NCBI GenBank assembly: GCA_937124525.1
Contig: CAKZLA010000115.1
Location: 1-31,407 of the forward strand
Direction: 5' to 3'
Length of the DNA stretch: 31,407 bases
DNA from: an uncultured Desulfobacterium sp.
GTDB lineage: Bacteria > Desulfobacterota > Desulfobacteria > Desulfobacterales > Desulfobacteraceae
The notes under the pieces are model-generated. The model saw only the letters and a program-made list of their open reading frames with translations, was not told the DNA's origin and did no database searches. Of the stretch, positions 1 through 9,105 are shown one piece after another; positions within the stretch are counted from its first letter, which is position 1; each line of letters starts with the position of its first letter. A program made the translations under genes and the position numbers.

Positions 1-183
1 GGGCTGCGTAGCATACTAATGCTATGTGAGCAGACCAAAACAGGTGAAGATGGGGTGCTGACCGAATATTTACCATAATTTTTTGATGCCCAACCTTTTG
101 GTATTAATAAATTCAACATGTTATGAAAAAATTGAGCGAATTGCAGGGAATAAACCAATTCTTTGACAATTTTTTGAATCTAT
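1..183. other. Intergenic DNA downstream of the first gene
   Basis: No open reading frame, RNA gene or convincing terminator is visible in this edge segment. A weak 6-bp inverted repeat (GAATTG / CAATTC) lies near 137-162. It has no clear T-run on the minus strand, where the neighbouring gene would end. Confidence 0.5.
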
Positions 184-2190
184 CTAAAGTTTATATGCCT
201 CATCAAACCCTTCGAATATAGCATCCGAAATCTTTCTGGGTTGTTTTGCATCACCTATGGTGATCACCTCTATCTCTAAATCTTTAACTTCCTGAGCAAG
301 GCTATTCACAGATCGTGACCCAGTAGCAATGACGATTGTATCAGAGAGTAATAACTCTTCTCCGTGTTTTGATTCTATGACAACCCCATTTTCCTCAATT
401 CTGATAATTTTTGTCTTAGCACGCAGATCCACTGACAGCAGTTTCAGACTTTTTATCAGAGCCCATCGTGTGGTAGCCCCCATATTGCTTGCCATGTGGG
501 GTGCCATCTCAAGCACCGTGATTTTTCTACCGGAACGATACAACATATGTTTAAGATTATCAGGTGATTCTGCCGATTGAAATGAGAGGAATCTGAAAGT
601 ATCAGCAGAAGGGATATCCAGTTTCGCTATCATCAATGCGGTTTCACACCCTGTGGCACCACCTCCTATAACGACCACTTGATTGCCGATCTCCGATACG
701 GTACCGTTGAGAAGATCCCATGCACTTACAACCTTTGGCTGATCTATTCCAAAAATGTTCAATTTGGCAGGTTGGGCACCTGTTGCCACAACCAACAGAT
801 CCGGTCTCTTTTTTTCGACCATTTCAGCGGTTAAAACCGTTTTTAGTTTCACTGTTACGCCATAGACTTCCAGACGATTCTCAAGGCTTTTCACCACACC
901 AGAATACGCTTCTTTTCCCGGAATAGCTTCAATCAGATTCACCTGACCTCCAAGAGTATCCGACATTTCATATAGGGTCACATCATGACCCTGCCGACTT
1001 GCGTTTACAGCGAATTCCATTCCTGCGGGTCCACCACCAGCCACAAATATACGCTTTTTAGTTAAAGCATCACTTAAGACCCTTTTTCCCTCCAAGCCCA
1101 CGTTTGGATTGACTGTACAGCTGACCTGATTTTTTAGAAAAATAGCATCCAGACATCCCTGATTGCACGCAATGCAGGGAACAATTTCTTTGAGCCTGCC
1201 GTTCTTCACTTTTAAAGGCAATTCCGGATCAGCAATCAAAGGCCTACCCCAGCAGATCATATCTGATGCACCTGCACGCAAGGCCTTCTCAGCTAAAACA
1301 GGATCTCCCAGGCGATTGGAAGCAAAGACAGGAATTCCCACTTTTTCCTTAATGTTACGAGCAAGATAAAGAAATGCGCCGGGTGGTACATCGCTGCTAA
1401 CCTGTGGAATGTTTGTCTCATGCCACCCACCGGTCACATTAATAGCGTTTACCCCAGCCTTCTCAGCCTCAACACAAAAAAGGGAAGATTCGACATTGGT
1501 ATTGCCGCCCTCAAGATAGTCGTGGCCGGAAACCCTGATCCCCATGCATACGTCTTCTCCGATTGCCTTACGAACTTTTCGGATCACTTCCAGACCGAAT
1601 CGCATCCGTTTTTCTATAGAACCGCCATATTCATCCGTACGGTGATTGGTCAAAGGAGAGAGAAATTCTCCGATCAGATATCCTCCACCTGCAATAAGCT
1701 CAATATAGTCAAAGCCTGCCTCCTTAGCCCATAAAGCACTTTTGGTAAAAGAATCTTTGACCTCTTCGATATCGCTTTGTGTCATTTCCCTTGGCGTTTC
1801 TCGGGTCAATGGACTTGGGATGGGTGAAGGTGCGATGGGGGTCATTCCCGTTAATTTTCCATTGGCATAACGGCCTTGATGCATCAATTGTATTCCAACT
1901 TTAACATCCGTAAGGCTGTGGAGTTCTTTATTGAATTGCTTGAAAGGTTTGATATGATCTTCCTCAAAGAGTCCAAGCATATGCGGCGTACTTCCCACCT
2001 TGTCAATAGCCACAGGCCCGATGAACATAAGACCGACTCCACCATTTGCTCTTTCTCGATAAAACTCTTTATACGGATTACTAAAAGTATAATTATCTGT
2101 GAAAAAGAGTGCCATTGCCGGCATTACAATTCTATTCTTGATTGCCAATCGGTTTATGGTTATGGGTTTGAAAAGGTTATTAAATTTCAT
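184..2190 (-). CDS. OYE-family FMN/FAD/Fe-S enoyl-CoA-type reductase (2,4-dienoyl-CoA reductase-like)
   Basis: This 668-aa protein has the full three-part architecture of E. coli FadH, clostridial BaiCD and the 2-naphthoyl-CoA reductases. Residues 1-335 form an FMN-binding TIM barrel. Residues 339-358 hold a 4Fe-4S cysteine cluster (C339, C342, C346, C358). From residue 380 there is an FAD/NAD(P)H module with dinucleotide motifs GGGPAG (385-390) and GGGATG (509-514). Y171 (in GGYLIGEFLSP) and H257 (in GGWHETNIP) match the catalytic Tyr/His pair of FadH. It should pass NAD(P)H electrons via FAD and Fe-S to FMN and reduce an activated C=C or ring system in the cytoplasm. The ATG is preceded by AGGAA. 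It belongs to the minus-strand catabolic set with a second OYE, an amidohydrolase and a CoA-transferase. The family is clear; the substrate, probably a CoA ester, is inferred. Confidence 0.9.
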   Translation of the reverse strand: MKFNNLFKPITINRLAIKNRIVMPAMALFFTDNYTFSNPYKEFYRERANGGVGLMFIGPVAIDKVGSTPHMLGLFEEDHIKPFKQFNKELHSLTDVKVGIQLMHQGRYANGKLTGMTPIAPSPIPSPLTRETPREMTQSDIEEVKDSFTKSALWAKEAGFDYIELIAGGGYLIGEFLSPLTNHRTDEYGGSIEKRMRFGLEVIRKVRKAIGEDVCMGIRVSGHDYLEGGNTNVESSLFCVEAEKAGVNAINVTGGWHETNIPQVSSDVPPGAFLYLARNIKEKVGIPVFASNRLGDPVLAEKALRAGASDMICWGRPLIADPELPLKVKNGRLKEIVPCIACNQGCLDAIFLKNQVSCTVNPNVGLEGKRVLSDALTKKRIFVAGGGPAGMEFAVNASRQGHDVTLYEMSDTLGGQVNLIEAIPGKEAYSGVVKSLENRLEVYGVTVKLKTVLTAEMVEKKRPDLLVVATGAQPAKLNIFGIDQPKVVSAWDLLNGTVSEIGNQVVVIGGGATGCETALMIAKLDIPSADTFRFLSFQSAESPDNLKHMLYRSGRKITVLEMAPHMASNMGATTRWALIKSLKLLSVDLRAKTKIIRIEENGVVIESKHGEELLLSDTIVIATGSRSVNSLAQEVKDLEIEVITIGDAKQPRKISDAIFEGFDEAYKL

Positions 2191-2231
2191 TGTCGAAATT
2201 CCTATCTATCTTTAGCGCTACAGCGACATTT

Positions 2232-2400
2232 AGAGTCCATTCAAAAATTAAATTAGCAATTTTGGGGAGTTGAATCACCTATCCTGTAAGGCGTGAAAAG
2301 ACAAGGATATCGGGAATACGCCGAATTTTCACAACCCAGCAGGACAGGATGAGTCGGTTTCCAAAATGTAAAGTTATTTTTGAGTGAAACCTTAACTATT
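2232..2400. repeat. MITE-like element, copy A (inverted relative to copy B)
   Basis: This roughly 160-bp intergenic element is repeated in reverse orientation at about 10377-10550. On the minus strand it shares CTTTACATTTTGGAA, ATCCTGTCCTGCTG and GAAAATTCGGC with copy B, with scattered mismatches. The ends are imperfect terminal inverted repeats: ATTCAAAAATTAAATTAGCA at one end, CACTCAAAAATAACTTTACA read inward from the other. It has no coding capacity, as expected of a non-autonomous mobile element. The rest of 2191-2546 shows nothing else. Confidence 0.75.
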
Positions 2401-2546
2401 TACATAAAAAATGTGTGCCGTTTTGCCTATGATTAATGCTGATTCAGCTCATGAAAAATCAATTGTAATACGGTTTTAGGTCAAAGTGTCGCTGTAGTGT
2501 TAGAACCTCAATTTTTAAACAGGCTCTTAATGCTGAAAAAAAAGGG

Positions 2547-3560
2547 CTACATTTTAACTCTTCGTTTTGATGTATCGATGCCTAAAAGCCTGCCGAGATT
2601 CCCACCGAACATCTTTTGTTTATCTTCCTCTGTAATTTCAGGGTATCCGTACTTTTCCTGGAGTTCTTTGGGCATCTGGAAATCTCTTAACCCCATAACT
2701 GCACATCCCGTCTGCATATGAAGTCCCGGATCGTCAGTGCCCCAGGTGATCTTATCGGGTCCTACCCATCGCATGGCCTCACCGAGCATTTTGGCAAATT
2801 TATACGGAGCGGATAATGCCCAGGTAACCACAAGACTCATGCAGACATAAACATTTTTATGCGCCATTGCCACCATAAAAAGATCGTCGCAGTAAGGATA
2901 GCCCAAATGAAAAGCATTGATCACCAGCTCAGGAAAATCACGGGCAATGTCGTCCAGATACATGGGTAACCCATTTTTAAATTTCCCCGGGGCCACCCAG
3001 CCGAAACCGGTATGAATGTCCAATACGATGCCAAGTTCCTGGGCTTTTTCATAAAAAGGCCAAAGATCTTTGTCATTCATAACCGTATTGTCTTCAGGGG
3101 GATAATATTTAAATATTTTCGCACCTCTCTCTTTTACCCAGTATTCCAATTCGGCTATGGTATTTTTCACCCCTTTAAAATTGATCGGCGAAAGATTTGG
3201 TTGATACATAAAACGGTCTGGATATTTATCAACCCACTTTGCCATTTCGGTGTTTGTACAGAAACGAGATGTATAGCCTGTGCAATCCATCATGGATTCC
3301 GGCAGCAGACAAGCTATGTCCACACCATATTTATCCATTGCTGCAATAAGTGATTCAGGGTTGACATCCGGACTCAGTTCGCTGGCATCAAACATATCCG
3401 TAACCGATTGGGGTATCCCCAACATCAGTGGACGTTTTATGGCCATGCATGAGAGCCACCAGAGTTTTACACCGGGGAAATAATCAGGGTGATCTTCTCC
3501 CATGATATGAGCTTCACAATCAATTTTAAAAAAATCGTCTTTTTTAAATTCTTTTGCCAT
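2547..3560 (-). CDS. Amidohydrolase-2 (ACMSD-type) metal-dependent hydrolase or decarboxylase
   Basis: This 337-aa protein is a full-length amidohydrolase_2 (PF04909-type) TIM barrel. Candidate metal and catalytic residues are E16-x-H18 (IDCEAHI), H183 (DIHTGFGW), H218 (NAFHLGYP) and D276 (WGTDDPG). In ACMSD itself the first motif is HxH. Glu-x-His is typical of the gamma-resorcylate and 5-carboxyvanillate decarboxylase branch, so non-oxidative decarboxylation or C-C/C-O hydrolysis of a cyclic acid are both possible. The ATG at 3560 follows AAGGATTGAAAAT, a good ribosome site. It sits between two OYE reductases on the same strand, with gaps of about 350 and 420 nt, so it may have its own promoter. 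Family assignment is firm; the reaction is not determinable. Confidence 0.82.
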   Translation of the reverse strand: MAKEFKKDDFFKIDCEAHIMGEDHPDYFPGVKLWWLSCMAIKRPLMLGIPQSVTDMFDASELSPDVNPESLIAAMDKYGVDIACLLPESMMDCTGYTSRFCTNTEMAKWVDKYPDRFMYQPNLSPINFKGVKNTIAELEYWVKERGAKIFKYYPPEDNTVMNDKDLWPFYEKAQELGIVLDIHTGFGWVAPGKFKNGLPMYLDDIARDFPELVINAFHLGYPYCDDLFMVAMAHKNVYVCMSLVVTWALSAPYKFAKMLGEAMRWVGPDKITWGTDDPGLHMQTGCAVMGLRDFQMPKELQEKYGYPEITEEDKQKMFGGNLGRLLGIDTSKRRVKM

Positions 3561-3984
3561 ATTTTCAATCCTTATCTTTTGTCCAGCAAATAGAAATACT
3601 AAAGATTTGTCCGAAATTAATTTTACCCTATACTATGGCGCCTTTTTTCAAAAAACTTGAAATAATTTGTTTTTTCAATACCTTCGCCAAATTCAAAATC
3701 AATTTAAAACTTGGCAATCAAAGAACCAGATCTTGTGCCAATAGCGCAGAATAAATCACAACATACAAATTGAGATTTAAACCCAAATAAAGGGCGTTAA
3801 AAAAATATTTTTAAAATACTAATCATTTCAATACGTTATATCTAAAAAACAGATTTTAATATAATCGCTTGATTTCATTATTTAAAATAACAATCGTTTC
3901 AACACCCTTAAATAGAATTGGCGAAGGTGTTATAAGATATTGCTATAGAGTTAAATTGGTTTGCGAAAAAATCGTATTCATTGA
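3561..3984. other. AT-rich intergenic spacer
   Basis: This 424-nt stretch separates two minus-strand genes. It is strongly AT-rich and contains no ORF of interest. No palindrome or terminator that could be supported was found. It may hold the promoter of the amidohydrolase gene, but no convincing -35/-10 pair was identified. Confidence 0.45.
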
Positions 3985-5358
3985 TTATTTCCTTGGTCCT
4001 GGGCCGCGAAAGGGTCTCCAGTGCTTTTCCAATGCGGGAAGTTCAGGTTTCCACCACGGTCTGCTTAAGGCTGGCATTGGTGCGTTTGTTGCCCCCTTCA
4101 TCATGACAGATTCATGTTTCGCACGCATGCCAATTTTATATTCGTCGTTGGCATACTCCCTGCCAAGCCATTTGTTGTGGGGACATTCCGGTGTAATGCC
4201 GGAAAGGCAACGCAGTAGACACATATTGCATCGTTTGCATATTTTGATTTCACTAAGACGTCCTTCCATCACCTTGTTGGGATATTCCGGATCAATAAAC
4301 AACTGACGTCCAAGACCGGATATATCATATTTTCCTGCTGCAATATCAGCGTCCGCTTTAATCGGATCATGTTGAGAAGCAACTATTACGGGAATCTTGA
4401 GTGCTTTCTTAAAGTCTTCGCCGGCTTCAGGGATGTGAGCTGCCGCCTCAAGGGTACCGACCAGGTGAGTGGTTTCTTCATAACCGCCTCCATCAGAAAG
4501 GCTGATATAATCCGCACCGCGGGCTTCCAAATCCAGTGCAAGATCAATCATTTCTTCCCGGGTCAACCCCCCTTCAAAGTGCTCTTCAGCGCTGATTCTC
4601 ACTCCGACGGCTACACCTGGACAGGCATAGCGAACCTGTTCCATACATTCATTTAGCAGTCTCTTACGATTTCGCCACTCCCCACCGTACATATCGGTTC
4701 TTTTATTAGAGAAAGGAGAAAGGAACTGATGTTCAAGATACCCATGGGGCCCATGGATTTCAATGGCATCAAATCCAGCAGATACGGCAAGCTGGCAACT
4801 TCTGGCATACTCCTTTTGTTCACTGTGGATCTCGGAGATAGTCATCTCCCGGGTCATTTGACCGACAAGAAAATCCCGGGCGCTTTCGTTTTTCTCAAGG
4901 CCCATATCAAGTAACGTACTTGTTGTTTCTATAGAGCCTTCATAAGGAAGTCCGCCTGTAGGAGCGGGTGCAAGGAGAGAGTGATCATAGGAGTGGCCTT
5001 GGCGGCCAAATCCCAGACTCATCTGGGCACATGCCAAGCTTCCAAAATGATGTATATTTGTCGTCAACATGCCAAGGCCATGAAGATGACCGGGATGAAA
5101 ACAGAACAAATTCCTTCCCCACACAAATTGTGAACCCATTCTTGTTCCCATAATAGCACCGGTCACTACCAAGCCCGCTCCCCCCTTGGCCCGGGCCCCA
5201 AAATAGGCATTACATTGCGCGGTGGACTGACCATTTGCGTCGGACATGGTCTCGTTTATCGGCGAAAGGGCCATCCTGTTTTTCAATTCAATGGGACCGA
5301 TTTTTATGGGTAACGTCAGGTTTTGGAGCATTGCGTTTTCCATTTTCTTTTTTGCCAT
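3985..5358 (-). CDS. Short OYE-family oxidoreductase with Fe-S cluster, lacking the FAD/NAD(P) half
   Basis: This 457-aa protein contains the OYE TIM barrel (about 15-365) and a cysteine cluster C374, C377, C380, C384 (CKRCNMCLLRC) with a further C392. It then stops about 70 residues later, where FadH-like relatives continue into an FAD/NAD(P)H domain. Y207 (HGPHGYLEHQFLSP) matches the catalytic tyrosine. The FadH-type histidine is not kept: the aligned GGGYEETTH segment has E294 there. The C-terminus is rich in Pro, Trp and Arg. It may be fed electrons by a separate flavoprotein, or act in a heteromer with the 668-aa paralogue; that is inference. The ATG at 5358 follows AAAGGGATG. It lies 100 nt downstream of the CoA-transferase gene, probably in one transcript. 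Confidence 0.85.
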   Translation of the reverse strand: MAKKKMENAMLQNLTLPIKIGPIELKNRMALSPINETMSDANGQSTAQCNAYFGARAKGGAGLVVTGAIMGTRMGSQFVWGRNLFCFHPGHLHGLGMLTTNIHHFGSLACAQMSLGFGRQGHSYDHSLLAPAPTGGLPYEGSIETTSTLLDMGLEKNESARDFLVGQMTREMTISEIHSEQKEYARSCQLAVSAGFDAIEIHGPHGYLEHQFLSPFSNKRTDMYGGEWRNRKRLLNECMEQVRYACPGVAVGVRISAEEHFEGGLTREEMIDLALDLEARGADYISLSDGGGYEETTHLVGTLEAAAHIPEAGEDFKKALKIPVIVASQHDPIKADADIAAGKYDISGLGRQLFIDPEYPNKVMEGRLSEIKICKRCNMCLLRCLSGITPECPHNKWLGREYANDEYKIGMRAKHESVMMKGATNAPMPALSRPWWKPELPALEKHWRPFRGPGPRK

Positions 5359-5458
5359 TGTTTTACATCCCTTTAATTAATATATATTATAAGTGCATAC
5401 TCACCAAAGACTTTCCTTGATGAATTTTTCATGCCAGTCCTTGCTCTTCACTTTTCAT

Positions 5459-6793
5459 TTAAATAGCTGGATCAATAATGCCTTTTCCCTTCAATGCGTC
5501 AATTTCATCATCGCTATAGCCAACCAGGGTCGCCAGTATTGTATCCGTATCTTGTCCAATGCTGGGAGCGCCACGCCAGACGTGGCCTGGCGTTTTACTT
5601 AACTTCGGAACAGAACCGAATGCTTTAAATGTTTCTCCTAAAGTCTGGTCTTCATACTCCACAAAATTTCCTCTTGAATTGTAGTGTTCACAGTTGGCAA
5701 GATAATCTGCCTTGCGAGGAATCCCACACGGAACCTTATACTTTAAGAGTTCCCTCAAGCCTTCTTCGGCATTACGTGACGCAGCCCAATCAACAATCAA
5801 TTGCTTCAGTTCCTGGCCTAATGGAGAATTTACGGCTTCAATAGACGCACCTGCCAGATGATGCGGATACTTCTCCAGGTCGATACCCATTGCTTTCATA
5901 CAGCGTGCATAAACATGCGGACCATAAGTTGCTATATAGAGCCAATCATCATCTTTTGTTTTGAATAGACCGGCAGGCTGCCAGTTGGGAATTTGGTTGC
6001 CGACCCTCTCCTTTAACGAGCCTAATGTAAAATAATTAACAAACGAATCATTAAGACACTTACTCATCGATTCTATCTGAGTTACATCTATGGATTGTCC
6101 TTTTCCGGTTTTCTGTGCATGGTAATAAGCCATAAGAATACCGATAGTAGCATATGTAGCGCTTAAATAGTCATTTATATATGAAGCTCCGTAAGTTGGA
6201 GGATTAGGTTCAGGTTCTCCAACCAGGGTCATCCATCCCCCTTCTGCCTGACCAATAGGATCATATGAAGGACGCTCACATTCCTCTGGTACGCCTCCAA
6301 ACTGAGGTCTCCCAAATCCACTGCAATGGAGAATCACAATGGAAGGGTTGACCTCAAAAATCATCTCTTCAGTAATTCCGAGTTTTTCTATCCAGACAAG
6401 ATTTTCCATCCAAACATCAGATTGTTTAATTAAAGAGAGGAATATTTCCTTGGACTCAGCTCTTTTCATATTTAAATCAAGGCATAAACTCAGTCGATTC
6501 CTGGCTTCCTGTATCCAGCCGGTGCTGACCTTTTCATTAATAGGTACAGAGTGAGGTGCGACGACGTACTCATTGCCCTCTTTCATTATCACAGGAGACT
6601 GACTACGGAGAGGGTCACCAGATCCAACTCTTTCGACATGAATAACTTCAGCACCAAATTCTGCTAACAAACTAGCACTAAAAGGAACCGACACCAAACT
6701 CCCGGTTGCCAGTATTCTCATGCCCGACATTGGTCCATAAGCGGGGATCAAAACCGGTGCAGGAACACGTTCTATTTCTTTCCATCTTTCCAT
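5459..6793 (-). CDS. Class III CoA-transferase (CaiB/BaiF family)
   Basis: This 444-aa protein fits family III CoA-transferases. The N-terminus has the family start (MSGMRILATGSLVSVPFSASLLAEFGAEVIHVE). A catalytic aspartate candidate is D208 in GASYINDYLSATYATIGIL, followed by the conserved TGKGQSIDV. Such enzymes move CoA between carboxylic acids through an aspartyl-CoA thioester, without ATP. Here it would activate the pathway acid or recycle CoA from a product. The ATG at 6793 follows GAAAGGA. It is the first gene of the minus-strand set, behind the divergent promoter region at 6794-7596. Confidence 0.9.
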   Translation of the reverse strand: MERWKEIERVPAPVLIPAYGPMSGMRILATGSLVSVPFSASLLAEFGAEVIHVERVGSGDPLRSQSPVIMKEGNEYVVAPHSVPINEKVSTGWIQEARNRLSLCLDLNMKRAESKEIFLSLIKQSDVWMENLVWIEKLGITEEMIFEVNPSIVILHCSGFGRPQFGGVPEECERPSYDPIGQAEGGWMTLVGEPEPNPPTYGASYINDYLSATYATIGILMAYYHAQKTGKGQSIDVTQIESMSKCLNDSFVNYFTLGSLKERVGNQIPNWQPAGLFKTKDDDWLYIATYGPHVYARCMKAMGIDLEKYPHHLAGASIEAVNSPLGQELKQLIVDWAASRNAEEGLRELLKYKVPCGIPRKADYLANCEHYNSRGNFVEYEDQTLGETFKAFGSVPKLSKTPGHVWRGAPSIGQDTDTILATLVGYSDDEIDALKGKGIIDPAI

Positions 6794-7026
6794 TAATTTT
6801 CCTTTCTAATCTGGAGAACCCAGAATAAAAGTGTTTTTATAACCCACCCGCAAAGATTGAATAGCCTTTAAATTTATGCAGGTAGCGCAAGCAAATTAAA
6901 TAAAATTTTCAGTTCTGGCAAAAAGTTGCTTTCTCACTCGTTATACTTATTTGACATTATTTTAGTGGCCAGTTGTTTTTCAAACAAGACCCAAAATAGA
7001 AAGAGGGTGTTAAGAGCTTCTCTACC

Positions 7027-7085
7027 AAATGATCGACTGGTCAGAATTTTAGTAGAGTCATAATCAATAAAAAATCAAATGTCAA
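7027..7085 (-). promoter_or_regulatory. Minus-strand promoter with operator motif for the CoA-transferase set
   Basis: Read on the minus strand there is TTGACA (7080-7085), a 17-nt spacer and TATGAC (7057-7062). Twelve nt further on comes CTGACCAGTCGATCATTT (7044 down to 7027). This motif matches 15 of 18 bases of the motif at the same place after the divergent plus-strand promoter. The leader to the ATG at 6793 would be about 250 nt. The rest of 6794-7596 is AT-rich and otherwise empty. Confidence 0.55.
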
Positions 7086-7394
7086 GCAAAAAAATCACAA
7101 TAATTTTTATTTTTAATTCTTATTCAATGGATAAATAGAAATCAAATTATTCTTTAAAGACTAATCCAGGTAATTTGCATAGCAGAAGCACCTACCACAA
7201 GGAAAAAGAAAAGTCCTTTTATTCCAGAATGTTGGTGGGACTTTCATATAAAAAACATATATGATTTACAGATCCAATACATATATAAAACAGTATTATG
7301 ACTTAGCATACAATAAGGATGAAGATACTTATTTAGGGGAGAGTAAAGCCCTCCTACTTCTAAAAAAATAAAGTTAAATATTCATATTTTTTTC

Positions 7395-7460
7395 TTGACA
7401 ACATAAAATAGATAGAATAATACTCGATTATCCTTACTGACCATTCATTCATTTTGAATG
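7395..7460 (+). promoter_or_regulatory. Sigma70-type promoter and operator of the acyl-CoA dehydrogenase gene
   Basis: TTGACA at 7395-7400, a 17-nt spacer and TAATAC at 7418-7423 form a near-consensus promoter. Thirteen nt after the -10 box is CTGACCATTCATTCATTT (7437-7454). It overlaps a perfect palindrome CATTCA-TTT-TGAATG (7446-7460). The TGAATG/CATTCA half-sites resemble operators of TetR-type fatty-acid regulators such as B. subtilis FadR. The likely ligand-responsive candidate is the MerR-TetR protein encoded at 9106. Confidence 0.65.
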
Positions 7461-7596
7461 TCTAACTTGTAAGCCAAGGTACAAAAAAGATGATCACAAA
7501 AAAAACTCAATTAAAAAATAGATGTCCTAAATTGTTAAAGCGATATTTTAACAAGTGCTGACGACCTAAAATATTTAAATAATTTGGAGGTAGCAA

Positions 7597-8757
7597 ATGA
7601 ATTTTGAACTTACAAAAGAACAAAAAATGTTACAATCTGCATGCCGAGAGTTCTGTAAAAAAGAGCTAACGAGCGATTATAACCTGTGGTTAGATGAAAA
7701 TTGTAAGTGGGTTCCCGATGAAATGCTGCAAAAAACAGTTGATTTGGGATTTTGCTCTATATTCATTCCAGAGGAGTATGGCGGAATCGGCTCAAGCTAT
7801 TTTGATTATTGCCTTGTAATGGAAGAGCTTTGCACAGGGAGTGTGGCAGTGGCATTTGCCGCCGGAATTAATATATCTTTTGGTGCAACCCCCATCCTTG
7901 AACTGGGGACGAAAGAACAAAAAGAGAAACATCTTCCTGAAATCACCGAAGGAAGGGAAAAGTGGTGCATGGCCTTGACCGAACCCGCAGGAGGAACGGA
8001 TATTCTTGGAGCCATCGGCACAACAGCCGTAGAAAAAGGGGATGAATATATCGTCAACGGCTCAAAGATTTTTATTTCAGGAGGACATGTTGCCGATTAT
8101 ATATTGCTGGTAGCAATTACCGATGAAAGTGTAAAAAGGAAAAACGGACTTTCGCTTTTTATAGTAGATGCCAAAACACCCGGAATTACTATCAATTTGA
8201 TAAATAAAATAAGCATCAGATCATGTGGTGCAACCGAAATTTTCTTTAAAGATGTGCGAGTTCCGAAAGAAAACATGCTTGGTGAAAAAAATAAAGGCTG
8301 GTACAGTCTATTATCAACTCTAAACCCGGAAAGAATCGGAACTTCTCTTTTTTCTCTTGGTATTGCCAAGGCAGCTTTTAGGGACGCCCTGCAGTATGCC
8401 AAAGAGCGAGAGGCCTTTGGTAAACCCATCGGAAGTTTCCAGAGCCTTCAACACTATCTTGCCGACATTGCAATTGAAATCGAAAACGCACAAAACCTTA
8501 TATACAAATGCGCTTGGCTTTATGATAATGGAAAACGCTATGATGTCGAGGCGAGCATGGCAAAAATCGTCGCTTGCCGGGCCTCCGAACAAGCTGCACG
8601 ATATGGAATGGAAATAATGGGCGGCTACGGCATGACTACCGAATACGAGATGCAACGCCATTTTAGAGACTATAAACAAATGATGTTTTCTCCCATCTCG
8701 GATGAAATGGCTAAAAACTATATCGGACAATCCTTCGGGCTACCCAAAAGCTACTGA
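7597..8757 (+). CDS. Acyl-CoA dehydrogenase family flavoprotein
   Basis: This 386-aa protein is full length. It has the N-terminal helical domain, the beta domain (CMALTEPAGGTD, 124-135), the FAD motif REAFGKPIGSFQSLQH (271-286) and MGGYGMTTEYEMQRHFRD (341-358). The usual catalytic Glu of short/medium-chain enzymes is missing: after RDYKQMMF the sequence reads SPISDE, with Pro about where Glu is expected. E245 in NPERIG matches the alternative catalytic Glu position of isovaleryl-CoA and long-chain dehydrogenases. It should oxidise an acyl-CoA to an enoyl-CoA, passing electrons to an ETF not encoded here. The ATG follows a strong GGAGG. A possible weak terminator follows the gene. Confidence 0.9.
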   Translation: MNFELTKEQKMLQSACREFCKKELTSDYNLWLDENCKWVPDEMLQKTVDLGFCSIFIPEEYGGIGSSYFDYCLVMEELCTGSVAVAFAAGINISFGATPILELGTKEQKEKHLPEITEGREKWCMALTEPAGGTDILGAIGTTAVEKGDEYIVNGSKIFISGGHVADYILLVAITDESVKRKNGLSLFIVDAKTPGITINLINKISIRSCGATEIFFKDVRVPKENMLGEKNKGWYSLLSTLNPERIGTSLFSLGIAKAAFRDALQYAKEREAFGKPIGSFQSLQHYLADIAIEIENAQNLIYKCAWLYDNGKRYDVEASMAKIVACRASEQAARYGMEIMGGYGMTTEYEMQRHFRDYKQMMFSPISDEMAKNYIGQSFGLPKSY

Positions 8758-8824
8758 TGCGTTGTAAATATGGTCATTTAGTTTCGAAATATTTTTGTGA
8801 AATAGACCCTGAGCTCTTGGGTTT

Positions 8825-8864
8825 AAACAGCGCTTTTTTAACGCACTGCCTGTTTTAATTTTTT
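8825..8864 (+). terminator. Possible weak intrinsic terminator after the acyl-CoA dehydrogenase gene
   Basis: AAACAG (8825-8830) pairs with CTGTTT (8850-8855), with a small inner GCG/CGC helix, and is followed by TAATTTTTT. The stem is short, so the call is tentative. The remaining bases up to 9105 are AT-rich and probably hold the regulator promoter. Confidence 0.35.
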
Positions 8865-9105
8865 AAAAATATAAGGCACTTAAGTGTAAATTTTTTAATA
8901 TGGATATTTGTAAAATATTCAAGATCTTTCTTTCATTTTATAGATGAAGTATTCTATCAAACGCTGTATTCTGGTAAATAAAACTGGAAAAAAATATTTA
9001 CTAAAGGTATTTTTGCACATGTGTTTTTTTTAGCATTTTTACCTAAAATTTTTTATTGATTTGAATAACTTTTGATATTATAGCTATAAAAAGGAAGCAA
9101 GATAG

